Shown one piece after another: positions 1-7,601 of a DNA stretch of 45,921 bases (the first letter of the stretch is position 1; every line of letters begins with the position of its first letter). Below the pieces are notes generated by a model that did no database searches, was not told where the DNA came from, and saw nothing but the letters and a program-made list of their open reading frames with translations. A program made the translations under genes and the position numbers. Source of the DNA: Bacillota bacterium (GTDB lineage Bacteria; Bacillota; Clostridia; Oscillospirales; Oscillospiraceae); NCBI GenBank assembly GCA_023386265.1, contig JAEWKA010000003.1:1-45921 (forward strand), read 5' to 3'.

Positions 1-30
1 GCGGCAGGCTCTAGCCTGCCGCTTCTGTTT
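1..30. terminator. GC-rich hairpin terminator
   Basis: A perfect 9-bp stem (GCGGCAGGC, bases 1-9, with 14-22) and a TCTA loop are followed by a T-rich stretch on the plus strand. It sits just past the stop of the minus-strand HAD gene and could also end a plus-strand gene lying left of the window. Confidence 0.7.
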
Positions 31-35
31 TCTAT

Positions 36-812
36 TTACATATCCGCGATATCGCCGACCCCGTCAAGGACGAGCCGTGGACGGTACGGGAAGCGCATAA
101 TTTCTTCTCTGGTCGTGACGCCGGAGAGCACAAGAACCGTATCAAGACCGCTTTCGATGCCCGCGATAATATCGGTATCCATCCTGTCACCTATCATCGC
201 GGCCTCCTCGGAATGTACGCCCAGCATCTTCAGACCTGTGCGCATCATCAGAGGGTTTGGCTTGCCGACGTAATATGCGCTCACGCCGGTCGTGATTTCA
301 ACCGGAGAGACAAGCGCGCGGCACGCGGGCATTATTCCGTCCTCGGTCGGCCCCGTGAGGTCGGTATTCGTGCCGATAAGTCTTGCGCCGTTATAAATAT
401 GGTGCATTGCACGGCAGATACAGTCGAAGTTGTAGTTCACCGTCTCGCCGATTACTACATAATCGGGATTAACATCGTTTATCATTATTCCTGCGTCATG
501 CAGGGCATTGAAAAGTCCGTGGTCGCCTATTACATAAGCGCTGCACCCGGGGCTCTGGCGGCTCAAGAACTTTGCGGTTGCAAGCGCGCTCGTATAAAAA
601 TGGCTTTCATCCACGTCAAGTCCCATGCGAAAAAGCTTTTGCTGAAGCTCTCCAGGGGTCCTGCCGCTGTTGTTCGTCAGAAACAGGAACTGCTTATTCT
701 CGCGATAGAGCCAGTCTACAAATTCCTTAACGCCCGGCAGAAGACGGTTACCGTGATATATCACGCCATCCATGTCGCAGATGATTCCTTTTTTTGATCT
801 TAGTGTTTCCAT
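36..812 (-). CDS. HAD-IIA family phosphatase (NagD-like)
   Basis: A cytoplasmic HAD-superfamily hydrolase of subclass IIA, 258 residues, the usual length for NagD/p-nitrophenylphosphatase proteins. The nucleophile motif DMDG lies at residues 13-16, motif II TNNSG at 46-50, the conserved lysine in GKPNP at about 184, and the acidic Mg-binding motif GDRMDTD at 208-214. The cap region lies between motifs II and III, as in this subclass. The start ATG follows GAGGAT. Family members dephosphorylate nucleotide monophosphates or sugar phosphates, and the substrate cannot be read from sequence. The gene stands alone, with 122 bp separating it from the GyrI-like gene on the same strand. The family call is firm; the substrate is unknown. 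Confidence 0.9.
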   Translation of the reverse strand: METLRSKKGIICDMDGVIYHGNRLLPGVKEFVDWLYRENKQFLFLTNNSGRTPGELQQKLFRMGLDVDESHFYTSALATAKFLSRQSPGCSAYVIGDHGLFNALHDAGIMINDVNPDYVVIGETVNYNFDCICRAMHHIYNGARLIGTNTDLTGPTEDGIMPACRALVSPVEITTGVSAYYVGKPNPLMMRTGLKMLGVHSEEAAMIGDRMDTDIIAGIESGLDTVLVLSGVTTREEIMRFPYRPRLVLDGVGDIADM

Positions 813-934
813 ATCGTATCCTCACTGCATTAATACTAACAATTCTAATATACCGCCAATCGACAGAATTTGCAATCAAATTTATTGTAAAACGCCGAGG
901 ATAATGATTCAAAATAATGCAAGAAGACTGACTT

Positions 935-1570
935 CTATTTCCTGCGCACAGGGTACCGAAGTATCGTCCTCATTTTAGTGATATCCGCTTTTCTCGGGTC
1001 AGAAGAATATATTTCATGGTGCTTCCGCGTATCGGAAAGATCACAGGCAAGGCCGTTTTGTTCCATATACCCCTTCATTTTCGCAAGGGTTGCAGGCTCG
1101 TCGTCAAAGGGGCCGATATGCATGCACTGCACGCACAGACCCTCAGTAAAGGCAAGAAGCCTTGCCTTGCTTGTATCGAGTCCGGGCTTTTTCTTTTTCA
1201 CAAGCGCCTTTGCAAGCTCGAACACCTCTTTGGTGACGAAATCGGGCTGACGCACCATGGAGGTCCAGCAGTATTTGGACTTGTCACCGGAGAAATCTGT
1301 AAAATCCGATAACCACCACAGACCCTCGAGCGGCGGCATGACATAGTCGCGGTATCCCTCAATGTCAATATTGCTCTTTGGTGCCATTTTGATGGTATAG
1401 GCCAGCGCATAAATTGCTTCGACTGCCGCTTGATATTCTCCATCCTTGTCATTGGGGTTTCCTCTGCCGTCAACCGCGATGAAGGTCATTTCGGGAACGT
1501 CAATAAGCATCGGGGTCGTTTTCGGGTCATAGAGCTCTTTAAACTGCTTCTTGTAATCAATCTTTTCCAT
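935..1570 (-). CDS. GyrI-like small-molecule-binding domain protein
   Basis: A 211-residue protein of the stand-alone GyrI-like type. It opens with the family's typical segment (KKQFKELYDPKTTPMLIDVP, then FIAVDGRGNPN) and contains the W-rich block LEGLWWLSDF near the middle. The GyrI/SOUL fold binds small hydrophobic or cationic ligands in transcription regulators and stand-alone proteins, and some members hydrolyse or sequester toxic compounds. The start ATG has an AGGAGG site. Immediately upstream on the same strand is a WYL/HTH regulator, a very common pairing. A matching operator lies between the two genes (1613-1640), so the regulator probably controls this gene. The ligand is not known. 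Confidence 0.85.
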   Translation of the reverse strand: MEKIDYKKQFKELYDPKTTPMLIDVPEMTFIAVDGRGNPNDKDGEYQAAVEAIYALAYTIKMAPKSNIDIEGYRDYVMPPLEGLWWLSDFTDFSGDKSKYCWTSMVRQPDFVTKEVFELAKALVKKKKPGLDTSKARLLAFTEGLCVQCMHIGPFDDEPATLAKMKGYMEQNGLACDLSDTRKHHEIYSSDPRKADITKMRTILRYPVRRK

Positions 1571-1612
1571 ATCAAAAGCCTCCTAATGATTTATACTCGC
1601 ATCATATAACGG

Positions 1613-1640
1613 CAAATAAGACATCTGCGTGTCATGTTAT
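1613..1640. promoter_or_regulatory. Putative WYL-regulator operator, copy 1
   Basis: Imperfect inverted repeat CAAATAAGAC-N8-GTCATGTTAT. It lies 43-70 bp upstream of the GyrI-like start and overlaps the stop codon of the WYL gene. It has the same architecture (10-bp arms, 8-bp spacer) as the perfect repeat at 2558-2585. The right arm matches that copy at 9 of 10 positions and the left arm at 7 of 10. Confidence 0.5.
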
Positions 1641-2530
1641 AAATAACTTTTCAGGCTTTTTTCGAGCTTATCTTTTACTGCGTTTCTGACATCTTCAGGC
1701 TCCAGCACCTCGCATTGCTCGCCGAAAGAAAAAACGTAGCTGTAAATCCAGTCCGCCTTCGGCATTTTGATTTCGGCGATGAAGCTACCGTCATCCAGCC
1801 TTTCCAATATATCAAATTCGTCATAGACCCGAAACGAAGCGGCGGACGATAGTTTGAGTTTTAAGGTCACATATTCGCCGTCCCACGGCTTTTTCTGGAT
1901 AATCACTTGCGGAGCTGTACGCTCGAATGCCATTGAAGAAACGGTGAGCTCCTTTATACGACTCAGCTTGAAAAATCTGTAGTCCTGCCTCATATCGCAA
2001 AAAGCATAGAGATACCACGAGCTGCCCTTGAAGCAGAGCCTCAGCGGTTCCGCTTCGCGCCTCATATTCTCACCATTTGCATTCGAATACACGAACGATA
2101 TGATGTTTTTTTGTATCACAGCCTTTTTCAGAACGCCGAAGGTCTCTTCCTCTTTAGACGTATTCGACCACGAAGAAAAATCGACTTCGAGCCAGTCCGT
2201 GTTCACGCTCCCGAATAGAGACGACAACTTTTTGAGCGCGGTATCCGACTCGCTGATACCGACTGAATTTACTGCCTTTAGCGCCAGAAGGATATCTGCC
2301 TTTTCTTCTAAATTCAATACACTCTTATCGAGCGTAAATGAGGGCAATAACGAAATACCACCGCCTTTGCCTTTTGACATATAGATTGGTATTCCGGCAG
2401 AGGATAAAACTTCTACATCTCTATAAATCGTGCGCTTGGATACTTCGAAATGGTCCGCGAGCTCCCCCGCGGTCACGGTTTTTTTATCGAGCAAAATATA
2501 AACCATTTCAAACAGTCTGCTTATCTGCAT
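1637..2530 (-). CDS. YafY-type HTH/WYL-domain transcriptional regulator
   Basis: A 297-residue DeoR-like helix-turn-helix regulator with a WYL domain. The N-terminal winged helix covers residues 1-58, with the recognition region VTAGELADHFEVSKRTIYRD. A WYL domain with the segment LRLCFKGSSWYLYAFCD follows, then the C-terminal WCX extension. I chose the ATG at 2530 because AGAGGGTG precedes it at good spacing; 15 more upstream in-frame residues carry no such site. WYL proteins sense ligands, often nucleic acids or small molecules. The gene sits directly upstream of the GyrI-like gene and diverges from the Mn catalase. A perfect inverted repeat upstream of it suggests autoregulation. Confidence 0.88.
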   Translation of the reverse strand: MQISRLFEMVYILLDKKTVTAGELADHFEVSKRTIYRDVEVLSSAGIPIYMSKGKGGGISLLPSFTLDKSVLNLEEKADILLALKAVNSVGISESDTALKKLSSLFGSVNTDWLEVDFSSWSNTSKEEETFGVLKKAVIQKNIISFVYSNANGENMRREAEPLRLCFKGSSWYLYAFCDMRQDYRFFKLSRIKELTVSSMAFERTAPQVIIQKKPWDGEYVTLKLKLSSAASFRVYDEFDILERLDDGSFIAEIKMPKADWIYSYVFSFGEQCEVLEPEDVRNAVKDKLEKSLKSYL

Positions 2531-2557
2531 AAATTTCACCCTCTTTAGCATAACAGG

Positions 2558-2585
2558 ATAATATGACAGCATCAAGTCATATTAT
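2558..2585. promoter_or_regulatory. Putative WYL-regulator operator, copy 2
   Basis: Perfect 10-bp inverted repeat ATAATATGAC-N8-GTCATATTAT, 28-55 bp upstream of the WYL regulator start. It overlaps a possible minus-strand -35 (TTGATG, with TATGCT 17 bp downstream). Its right arm runs into a plus-strand TATAAT at 2583-2588 that could serve the manganese catalase. See the partner copy at 1613-1640. Confidence 0.55.
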
Positions 2586-2678
2586 AATTTTTAACTATTT
2601 CATGTATCGACAGCAATAATTGCGTTGATTTGCAGGATACTAATTCGAAGGCAATTAACACCCGACAAGGAGAAAACT

Positions 2679-3389
2679 ATGTTTAGACATGATAAACAGC
2701 TTTTAAAAGATGTAAGGGTCGACGGACCGAATCCGAACTATGCAAATTTACTTCAGGAGCAGCTCGGCGGACCTCAGGGCGAGATGAGGGCAGCTCTGCA
2801 ATATCTGTCCCAGAGCTACAGAATTAAAGACCCACGGATCAAAGATATGTTTCTTGATATTGCGTGCGAGGAACTGGGGCATATGGAGATGGTCGCAACT
2901 ATGGTCAATCTCTTGAACGGTCATCAGCCGGACGCAATGAACACCACCGTCGGAAACGTGGAGGCCGCCGTGCTCTCCGGTCTTACGCCGATGCTCACCA
3001 ATGCATCCGGTTATCCCTTCAACGCGGCCTATATCGACGAAACAGGAGATCTTGCCGCGGATTTACTCTCCGACATCGCCGGTGAACAGCGGGCTAAAGT
3101 GGTTTACCAGTATCTCTATCGCCAGATTAATGACAGCGGGGTCAAGGAGGCCATCGATTTCCTTCTAAACCGTGAGGAGGCACACAACACCCTGTTCCGG
3201 ATGGCTTTCAATATGCTTGAGGAAACAGGCTCACTCTCCGACTGGGGCGTGACGTCGGATTCACAACAATATATGGATCTATCGAATCCAGGAGCTTATT
3301 TTAGACAAAACAGTATTGGAAATCCTCAGCCACCAAAGTTCAACGTGCCAACTCAACCGGATGTCCAGCGCTCGAATGTTACTCAGTGA
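2679..3389 (+). CDS. Manganese catalase family protein (CotJC-like)
   Basis: A 236-residue di-manganese catalase (2 H2O2 to 2 H2O + O2) of the short type that includes the spore-coat protein CotJC. Four-helix-bundle metal ligands are visible as E35 (QGEM), E65 and H68 (EELGH), E136 (AGEQ) and H169 (EEAH). The proline- and asparagine-rich C-terminal tail is typical of coat-type members. I chose the ATG at 2679 because AAGGAG ends 6 bp upstream, although the frame stays open to 2625. The gene stands alone and is followed by a strong hairpin. A role in peroxide detoxification is known for the family; localisation to the spore is an inference. Confidence 0.92.
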   Translation: MFRHDKQLLKDVRVDGPNPNYANLLQEQLGGPQGEMRAALQYLSQSYRIKDPRIKDMFLDIACEELGHMEMVATMVNLLNGHQPDAMNTTVGNVEAAVLSGLTPMLTNASGYPFNAAYIDETGDLAADLLSDIAGEQRAKVVYQYLYRQINDSGVKEAIDFLLNREEAHNTLFRMAFNMLEETGSLSDWGVTSDSQQYMDLSNPGAYFRQNSIGNPQPPKFNVPTQPDVQRSNVTQ

Positions 3390-3403
3390 GTCATAGTAGA
3401 AAG

Positions 3404-3431
3404 ACCCCCGCGATAAAAGCATCGCGGGGGT
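3404..3431. terminator. Bidirectional hairpin between Mn catalase and galM
   Basis: Perfect 11-bp stem (ACCCCCGCGAT with ATCGCGGGGGT, loop AAAAGC) between two convergent genes. No long T-run follows on the plus strand. Confidence 0.7.
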
Positions 3432-3448
3432 TAAATAACATCGATCTT

Positions 3449-4489
3449 CTATTCCGTTCCGATCGATGTATCAAACCTATAAACGGTCACCGTGTGGTAA
3501 TGCTCGCCTCTTTTCAAAATCGGGCTCGGAAAGTGAGGGAGCGCAAGCGCGTTCGGGAAAACTTGAGTTTCAAGGCAAACCGCAAAACGACGGTCTATCG
3601 GGTTTCCTCCTTTGCCCGCTCGTGGTGTGAGCCAGTTTCCACTATAGAGCTGCATTCCGGGGAGAGTCGTAAAGGTAGTCATTCGGATGCCGGTCTCGAG
3701 ACAAAATAGCACCGCCGCATTTTTCAGCTCAGCCTTATCGGAAAGCACGAAGTTGTGGTCATATCCGCTGCCATTTTTAAGCTGAGTATCTTCCAGAGCA
3801 ATGTCACGGCCGACAGTCTTCGGCTTGGAAAAATCGAAGGGCGTACCGGCGGTTTTAAGCAGCTTTCCTGTCGGCAGGCAGGCAGAGTCGTTCTCCGTGA
3901 ATTCGTCCGCAAACACCTGCAGACTGTGATCCAGAACAGATCCCTTGCCGCTGAGATTAAAATAGCTGTGGTTCGTGAGATTCACTACGGTATCCGCATC
4001 TGTATCCGCGTCGTATGTAATACGAAGCTCATTTTCCTCTGTCAGCTCATAGGAAATGCGGACTTTGAGATTTCCCGGGTAATTTTCTTCGCCATCGGGT
4101 GAAAGCCGCGAGAGAGAAAGCACGTCTCCTTCCTCGCTGGCATCCCAGATATACTTATCAAAGCCCTTGATTCCGCCGTGCAGGTGGTTTTCTCCGTCGT
4201 TTTTTGCGAGCTTATAGCTCGTTCCGTTCAGCGCGAACTCACTTCTACCTATGCGATTTGCAACTCGTCCGATAGCCGCCCCGAGATACCCGCCGTTTTC
4301 CTCGTATTCCAAAACCGTGTCATAGCCCAGAACGACGTCTGTAAAGCCCCCCTGCGCATTCGGTACGGAAACGGACTGCACAATGCAGCCGAAATTAAGT
4401 ATGACAGCATGGGCCCCCTTGCTGTTTGTCAGTCGATATGCCGAAACGGCCTCGCCTTCTTTGGTATATCCGAAAATGTAGTGTGTCAT
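3449..4489 (-). CDS. galM: Aldose 1-epimerase (galactose mutarotase)
   Basis: A 346-residue mutarotase that interconverts alpha and beta anomers of free aldoses. Family motifs in order are ENHLHGG (first catalytic histidine region), LTNHSYFNLSG (second histidine), GYDHNFVL, and the C-terminal LETQVFPNAL with the catalytic glutamate. The length matches the family. I chose the ATG at 4489 because AGAGAGGTG precedes it; the 28 upstream in-frame residues do not resemble GalM. It is the last gene of the minus-strand sugar operon, 118 bp after the unknown gene. It would supply the anomer used by the isomerase encoded upstream. The exact sugar is not determined. Confidence 0.93.
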   Translation of the reverse strand: MTHYIFGYTKEGEAVSAYRLTNSKGAHAVILNFGCIVQSVSVPNAQGGFTDVVLGYDTVLEYEENGGYLGAAIGRVANRIGRSEFALNGTSYKLAKNDGENHLHGGIKGFDKYIWDASEEGDVLSLSRLSPDGEENYPGNLKVRISYELTEENELRITYDADTDADTVVNLTNHSYFNLSGKGSVLDHSLQVFADEFTENDSACLPTGKLLKTAGTPFDFSKPKTVGRDIALEDTQLKNGSGYDHNFVLSDKAELKNAAVLFCLETGIRMTTFTTLPGMQLYSGNWLTPRAGKGGNPIDRRFAVCLETQVFPNALALPHFPSPILKRGEHYHTVTVYRFDTSIGTE

Positions 4490-4607
4490 AGAATTGCGCA
4501 CCTCTCTTTGCTGTCCATATGCGTCGACGGCTGAGGTGCTCTGAGGAGACAAACAGAGCGCCTGAGCCGTCACGCCGAAGTATTCTTTTCAAAGCTGCTT
4601 ATGATAA

Positions 4608-5111
4608 TCAGTCTTTACCGCTGTCACGCTTATTAAGCAAACCGAAAAAGCCCTTTCCCTTACGCTCATTAAGCTCCGCCTGCAATAGCAGCTGCGAGGC
4701 AACCTTTTTTTGCGCTGGCAGATAGCTGTATTTGGGATAAAGGTCCGAAAACAGCTCCGAGAGACCAGCCGCGTCCTGCTTCGTAAGGAACGGGATAAGC
4801 CCGTTCGTCAGTCCCTGCACCGCAAGCAGCATCAAGTATACAAGCGAATCGTCCTTATACTCCGGAGGCGTTTCATAAATAAAACGCAGTGCGGCATAAA
4901 CCGTTTCCGAGGAGGGCGTAGCTTGTACAATGTCATTTAGTTTCTGCTCAAGCCTGTCGGCAAAGCGTTCATGACATATATCGTCGCCCGCCCTCTTGCC
5001 GAAGCCCATTAATCCGTCAGTCGGTTTACGGGTTGCCATGAGGGTCTTAACATCAGCGATATAATCGTCATAAATCCCGCGTATTTCCCGAATGATACTT
5101 TCGACTTCCAT
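4608..5111 (-). CDS. Unknown soluble protein in sugar operon
   Basis: I do not recognise this 167-residue protein. It is predicted to be soluble and helical, with no signal peptide or membrane segment. It has many charged residues at the N-terminus (EVESIIREIRGIYDDYIADV) and a basic lysine-rich C-terminus. Its start lies 6 bp after the stop of the isomerase gene, so it is almost certainly co-transcribed and perhaps translationally coupled. Position in the operon suggests an accessory role in sugar metabolism or its control, but nothing in the sequence shows a catalytic site. Confidence 0.75.
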   Translation of the reverse strand: MEVESIIREIRGIYDDYIADVKTLMATRKPTDGLMGFGKRAGDDICHERFADRLEQKLNDIVQATPSSETVYAALRFIYETPPEYKDDSLVYLMLLAVQGLTNGLIPFLTKQDAAGLSELFSDLYPKYSYLPAQKKVASQLLLQAELNERKGKGFFGLLNKRDSGKD

Positions 5112-5117
5112 AAACTC

Positions 5118-6605
5118 TTATGCGAAGGGGTTCTCGGTGGGATACGGCAGAGCCTTCGGCTGATTGAACCCAATGTCGCCTACGCCGAGGAACTTGAACA
5201 CCTCGAATATTTGCTTGCCGCAATGCGAAAACGCGACTGCACCATGGTGCGGGAAACGCTTCTGAATCAGTACATGACGGTAGAATCTTCCCATTTCTGG
5301 AATTGCAAAAATACCGATGCCGCCGAAGCTGCGAGTTCCGACAGGCAGAACCTCGCCCTCCGCTATATAGGCGCGCAGGACACCGTCACTGTCGCACTGC
5401 AGGCGGTAGAAAGTTATCGGACTGTCAGCAATATCGCCCTCGATGGTTCCGCGAGTAAAATCCGGCTCCGCGCCCGCCGGTTCGAGCAAGCGGTGCATGA
5501 TGAGCTGGTATTTAATTGCGCGGTCGGCGCACATTTTGCAGGACGGCGTGTTGCCGCAGTGGAAGCCCATAAAGGTATCTGTGTGCTTATAGTTAAACTT
5601 GCCAGCTATCTCAGCGTCATACTGGGACTTCGGAACGCTGTTGTTGATATCAAGCAGGGTTACGGCGTCGCCCGTGATACAGGCTCCGATATATTCGGAC
5701 AGTGCGCCATAAACATCGACCTCGCAGGCGACTGGAATTCCGCGCGAAGCAAGGCGGCTGTTCACATAGCAGGGCATGAAGCCGAATTCCTGCGGGAATG
5801 CGGGCCAGCACTTATCCGCAAAGGCAATGTATTTCCGGCTCCCCTTGTGCTCCTCCGCCCAGTCAAGCAGAGTCAACTCAAACTGCGCGAGCTTCCGGTT
5901 CAGGTCGGTATAGTATCTGCCCTCGCCCATTTCCTTCACCATGTCTTCTGCGACCGCTGATATGCGTGTGTCGTCCGCGTGAGCTTTAAAGCTCACGAGC
6001 AAATCAAGCTCGGAATTTTCCTCGACTTCCACGCCCAGCTCATACAGGCCCTTAATCGGCGCGTTGCAGGCAAAGAAGTCCTGCGGACGCGGACCAAAGG
6101 TTATAATTTTTAGGTTTCTCACGCCAATGACCGCACGCGCTATGGGGATGAAGTCCGCAATCATGTCGGCTATATCGGCAGATGTGCCGACCGGGTATTC
6201 GGGGATATAAGCGTTCAGATGACGCATCCCGAGATTGTACGAGCAGTTTAGCATGCCGCAGAAAGCATCGCCGCGTCCGTCGATAAGGTCGCCGTCGCCC
6301 TCAGCCGCAGCTGCAAACATGCAGGGCCCATCGAAATATTTTGCAATGAGTGTTTCCGGTGTTTCCGGACCGAAGTTACCCAAAAACACAACAAGCGCGT
6401 TGCAGCCGGCATTCTTCACTTCTTCTACGGCGCAGAGCATATCTTTTTCGTTCTCAACGGTTGTTTTGGCCTCATATATATCCAGTTTCTTCTGCCCGCA
6501 GACGGCAACAATGGCCGCTCTGCGTTTCTGTGAAAGCGTTATAGGGAAACAATCGCGGGAGACCGCGATGATGCCCAGCTTCACTTCAGGTATGTTCGTC
6601 ATCAT
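5118..6605 (-). CDS. L-fucose/L-arabinose isomerase family protein
   Basis: A roughly 495-residue cytoplasmic aldose-ketose isomerase-like enzyme of the fucose/arabinose isomerase fold. The three metal-binding residues expected for the family are visible: E295 in ACEVDVYGALSEY, D319 in LLDINN, and H349 in FHCGN. An AAGGAGG site precedes a run of possible starts (ATG ATA ATG ATG). The third codon, at 6605, has the best spacing; the first is at 6611. It is flanked by DUF4867 and followed 6 bp later by an unknown gene, all in the operon with xylulokinase. It probably converts the imported aldose to the ketose phosphorylated by the kinase, but the sequence does not identify the sugar and it is not a classical AraA or FucI. 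Confidence 0.85.
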   Translation of the reverse strand: MMTNIPEVKLGIIAVSRDCFPITLSQKRRAAIVAVCGQKKLDIYEAKTTVENEKDMLCAVEEVKNAGCNALVVFLGNFGPETPETLIAKYFDGPCMFAAAAEGDGDLIDGRGDAFCGMLNCSYNLGMRHLNAYIPEYPVGTSADIADMIADFIPIARAVIGVRNLKIITFGPRPQDFFACNAPIKGLYELGVEVEENSELDLLVSFKAHADDTRISAVAEDMVKEMGEGRYYTDLNRKLAQFELTLLDWAEEHKGSRKYIAFADKCWPAFPQEFGFMPCYVNSRLASRGIPVACEVDVYGALSEYIGACITGDAVTLLDINNSVPKSQYDAEIAGKFNYKHTDTFMGFHCGNTPSCKMCADRAIKYQLIMHRLLEPAGAEPDFTRGTIEGDIADSPITFYRLQCDSDGVLRAYIAEGEVLPVGTRSFGGIGIFAIPEMGRFYRHVLIQKRFPHHGAVAFSHCGKQIFEVFKFLGVGDIGFNQPKALPYPTENPFA

Positions 6606-6626
6606 TATCATATCCTCCTTAAGGTA

Positions 6627-7262
6627 TCAGTTTTCTGATTCAATGTCTATATTTCTGCCGGTCAGACCGACCCATGCTCCGGCCTTGGCTTCATCGGATT
6701 CGGGATGGGCAATAAGCCATTTGTTGCAGGCCCAGAGCAGTCTGTCTTCCAGTGTGACCGGCGTAATTTCCGGTTTTTCGGTATTAGTACCTTTCGGCAG
6801 GGCAATCATCACACGAAAGCCCTTTGCTTTGTCCATTTGGCAGGGCGCATAGTGCAGAGTCGTCGCGTAAATCTCCAGCGGAACCTCAGCCGGTGCGCGA
6901 AACGCCTTTACCTTTTCTGTGTCGAGTTTTCCGTTTTCGATTTCGTCCTCTTTTGCAAGGAGCAGGATAAAATCCTCTGTTCCAAGCTGGAACTCGCTGT
7001 CACGGTGGTATTCAAGACAGTTCAGCTTCGTATTGTGCCCGTTGCACCAGCCGAACTGGACGGGCATCCCGCCGTAAACTGAGCTTCCGAATGCGTGTGC
7101 CTCCGGCAAAGACGAAAGCGCGTAGTCTTCCGGCACATAAGCCGTACCGTCGGGAAGCGGTGTTTTCTCTTTGAGAGCCGAGATAAGGGAACTAATCTCT
7201 ACACCTTCTACTATTTTTCCGTAATGTTTAAATTCAGGGTCGGTGACCTCAAAAATCTTCAT
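6627..7262 (-). CDS. DUF4867 family protein
   Basis: A 211-residue protein that matches my memory of DUF4867: it opens with FEVTDPEFKHYGKIVEG and contains the core segment GGMPVQFGWCNGHNTKLNCL followed by EYHRDSE. The histidine and glutamate spacing in GHNTKLNCLEYHRDSE looks like a cupin-type metal site, which is an inference. The family has no assigned function that I know of, but it repeatedly occurs beside fucose/arabinose-isomerase-like genes. Here it lies 21 bp upstream of one. A sugar isomerase, epimerase or lyase role is plausible. The start has GGAGGTC at good spacing. Confidence 0.82.
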   Translation of the reverse strand: MKIFEVTDPEFKHYGKIVEGVEISSLISALKEKTPLPDGTAYVPEDYALSSLPEAHAFGSSVYGGMPVQFGWCNGHNTKLNCLEYHRDSEFQLGTEDFILLLAKEDEIENGKLDTEKVKAFRAPAEVPLEIYATTLHYAPCQMDKAKGFRVMIALPKGTNTEKPEITPVTLEDRLLWACNKWLIAHPESDEAKAGAWVGLTGRNIDIESEN

Positions 7263-7286
7263 TGTTAGACCTCCAAAATGCGCGAA

Positions 7287-7592
7287 TCAATCTTCCTCGT
7301 CAGTTTCGTTCTTCTCTGTGATGTCGGTTCCATTGTTTTCCGGCAGCTCCGCCATTTTTCTCAAGATAAGGTATTGCTTGACCGCAAATACGCAGAAAGA
7401 AACTCCTGCAGCGATAAAGGCCGCGAAAATCAGCCATGCTCCCCAAACGGGTATAGGGCTGTCTCCATTCAGTGTACCTGTCAGTATCTGCCACGCCAGA
7501 TATGTGATATATCCTGCAATAGCAAGACGCAGCACTAGACCTGTCAGTGCTTTGCTTGTCATTGACGTGTCATATTCTTTTTTCTCTCTCAT
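7287..7592 (-). CDS. Small two-helix membrane protein in sugar operon
   Basis: A 101-residue protein with two predicted membrane helices, roughly residues 17-38 (ALTGLVLRLAIAGYITYLAW) and 48-70 (GAWLIFAAFIAAGVSFCVFA). The tail is highly acidic (NNGTDITEKNETDEED). It starts 9 bp after xylulokinase and ends 24 bp before DUF4867, so it is part of the operon. I do not recognise the family. It could be an accessory subunit or a membrane tether. Its RBS is weak (AAAGAAG directly before the ATG), which fits coupled translation. Confidence 0.72.
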   Translation of the reverse strand: MREKKEYDTSMTSKALTGLVLRLAIAGYITYLAWQILTGTLNGDSPIPVWGAWLIFAAFIAAGVSFCVFAVKQYLILRKMAELPENNGTDITEKNETDEED

Positions 7593-7601
7593 CTTCTTTA
7601 A

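Noticed and set aside
6605..6611. First ATG at 6611 as the isomerase start
   Set aside because: It lies only 2 bp from AAGGAGG; the third codon has normal spacing. The effect on the protein is two residues.
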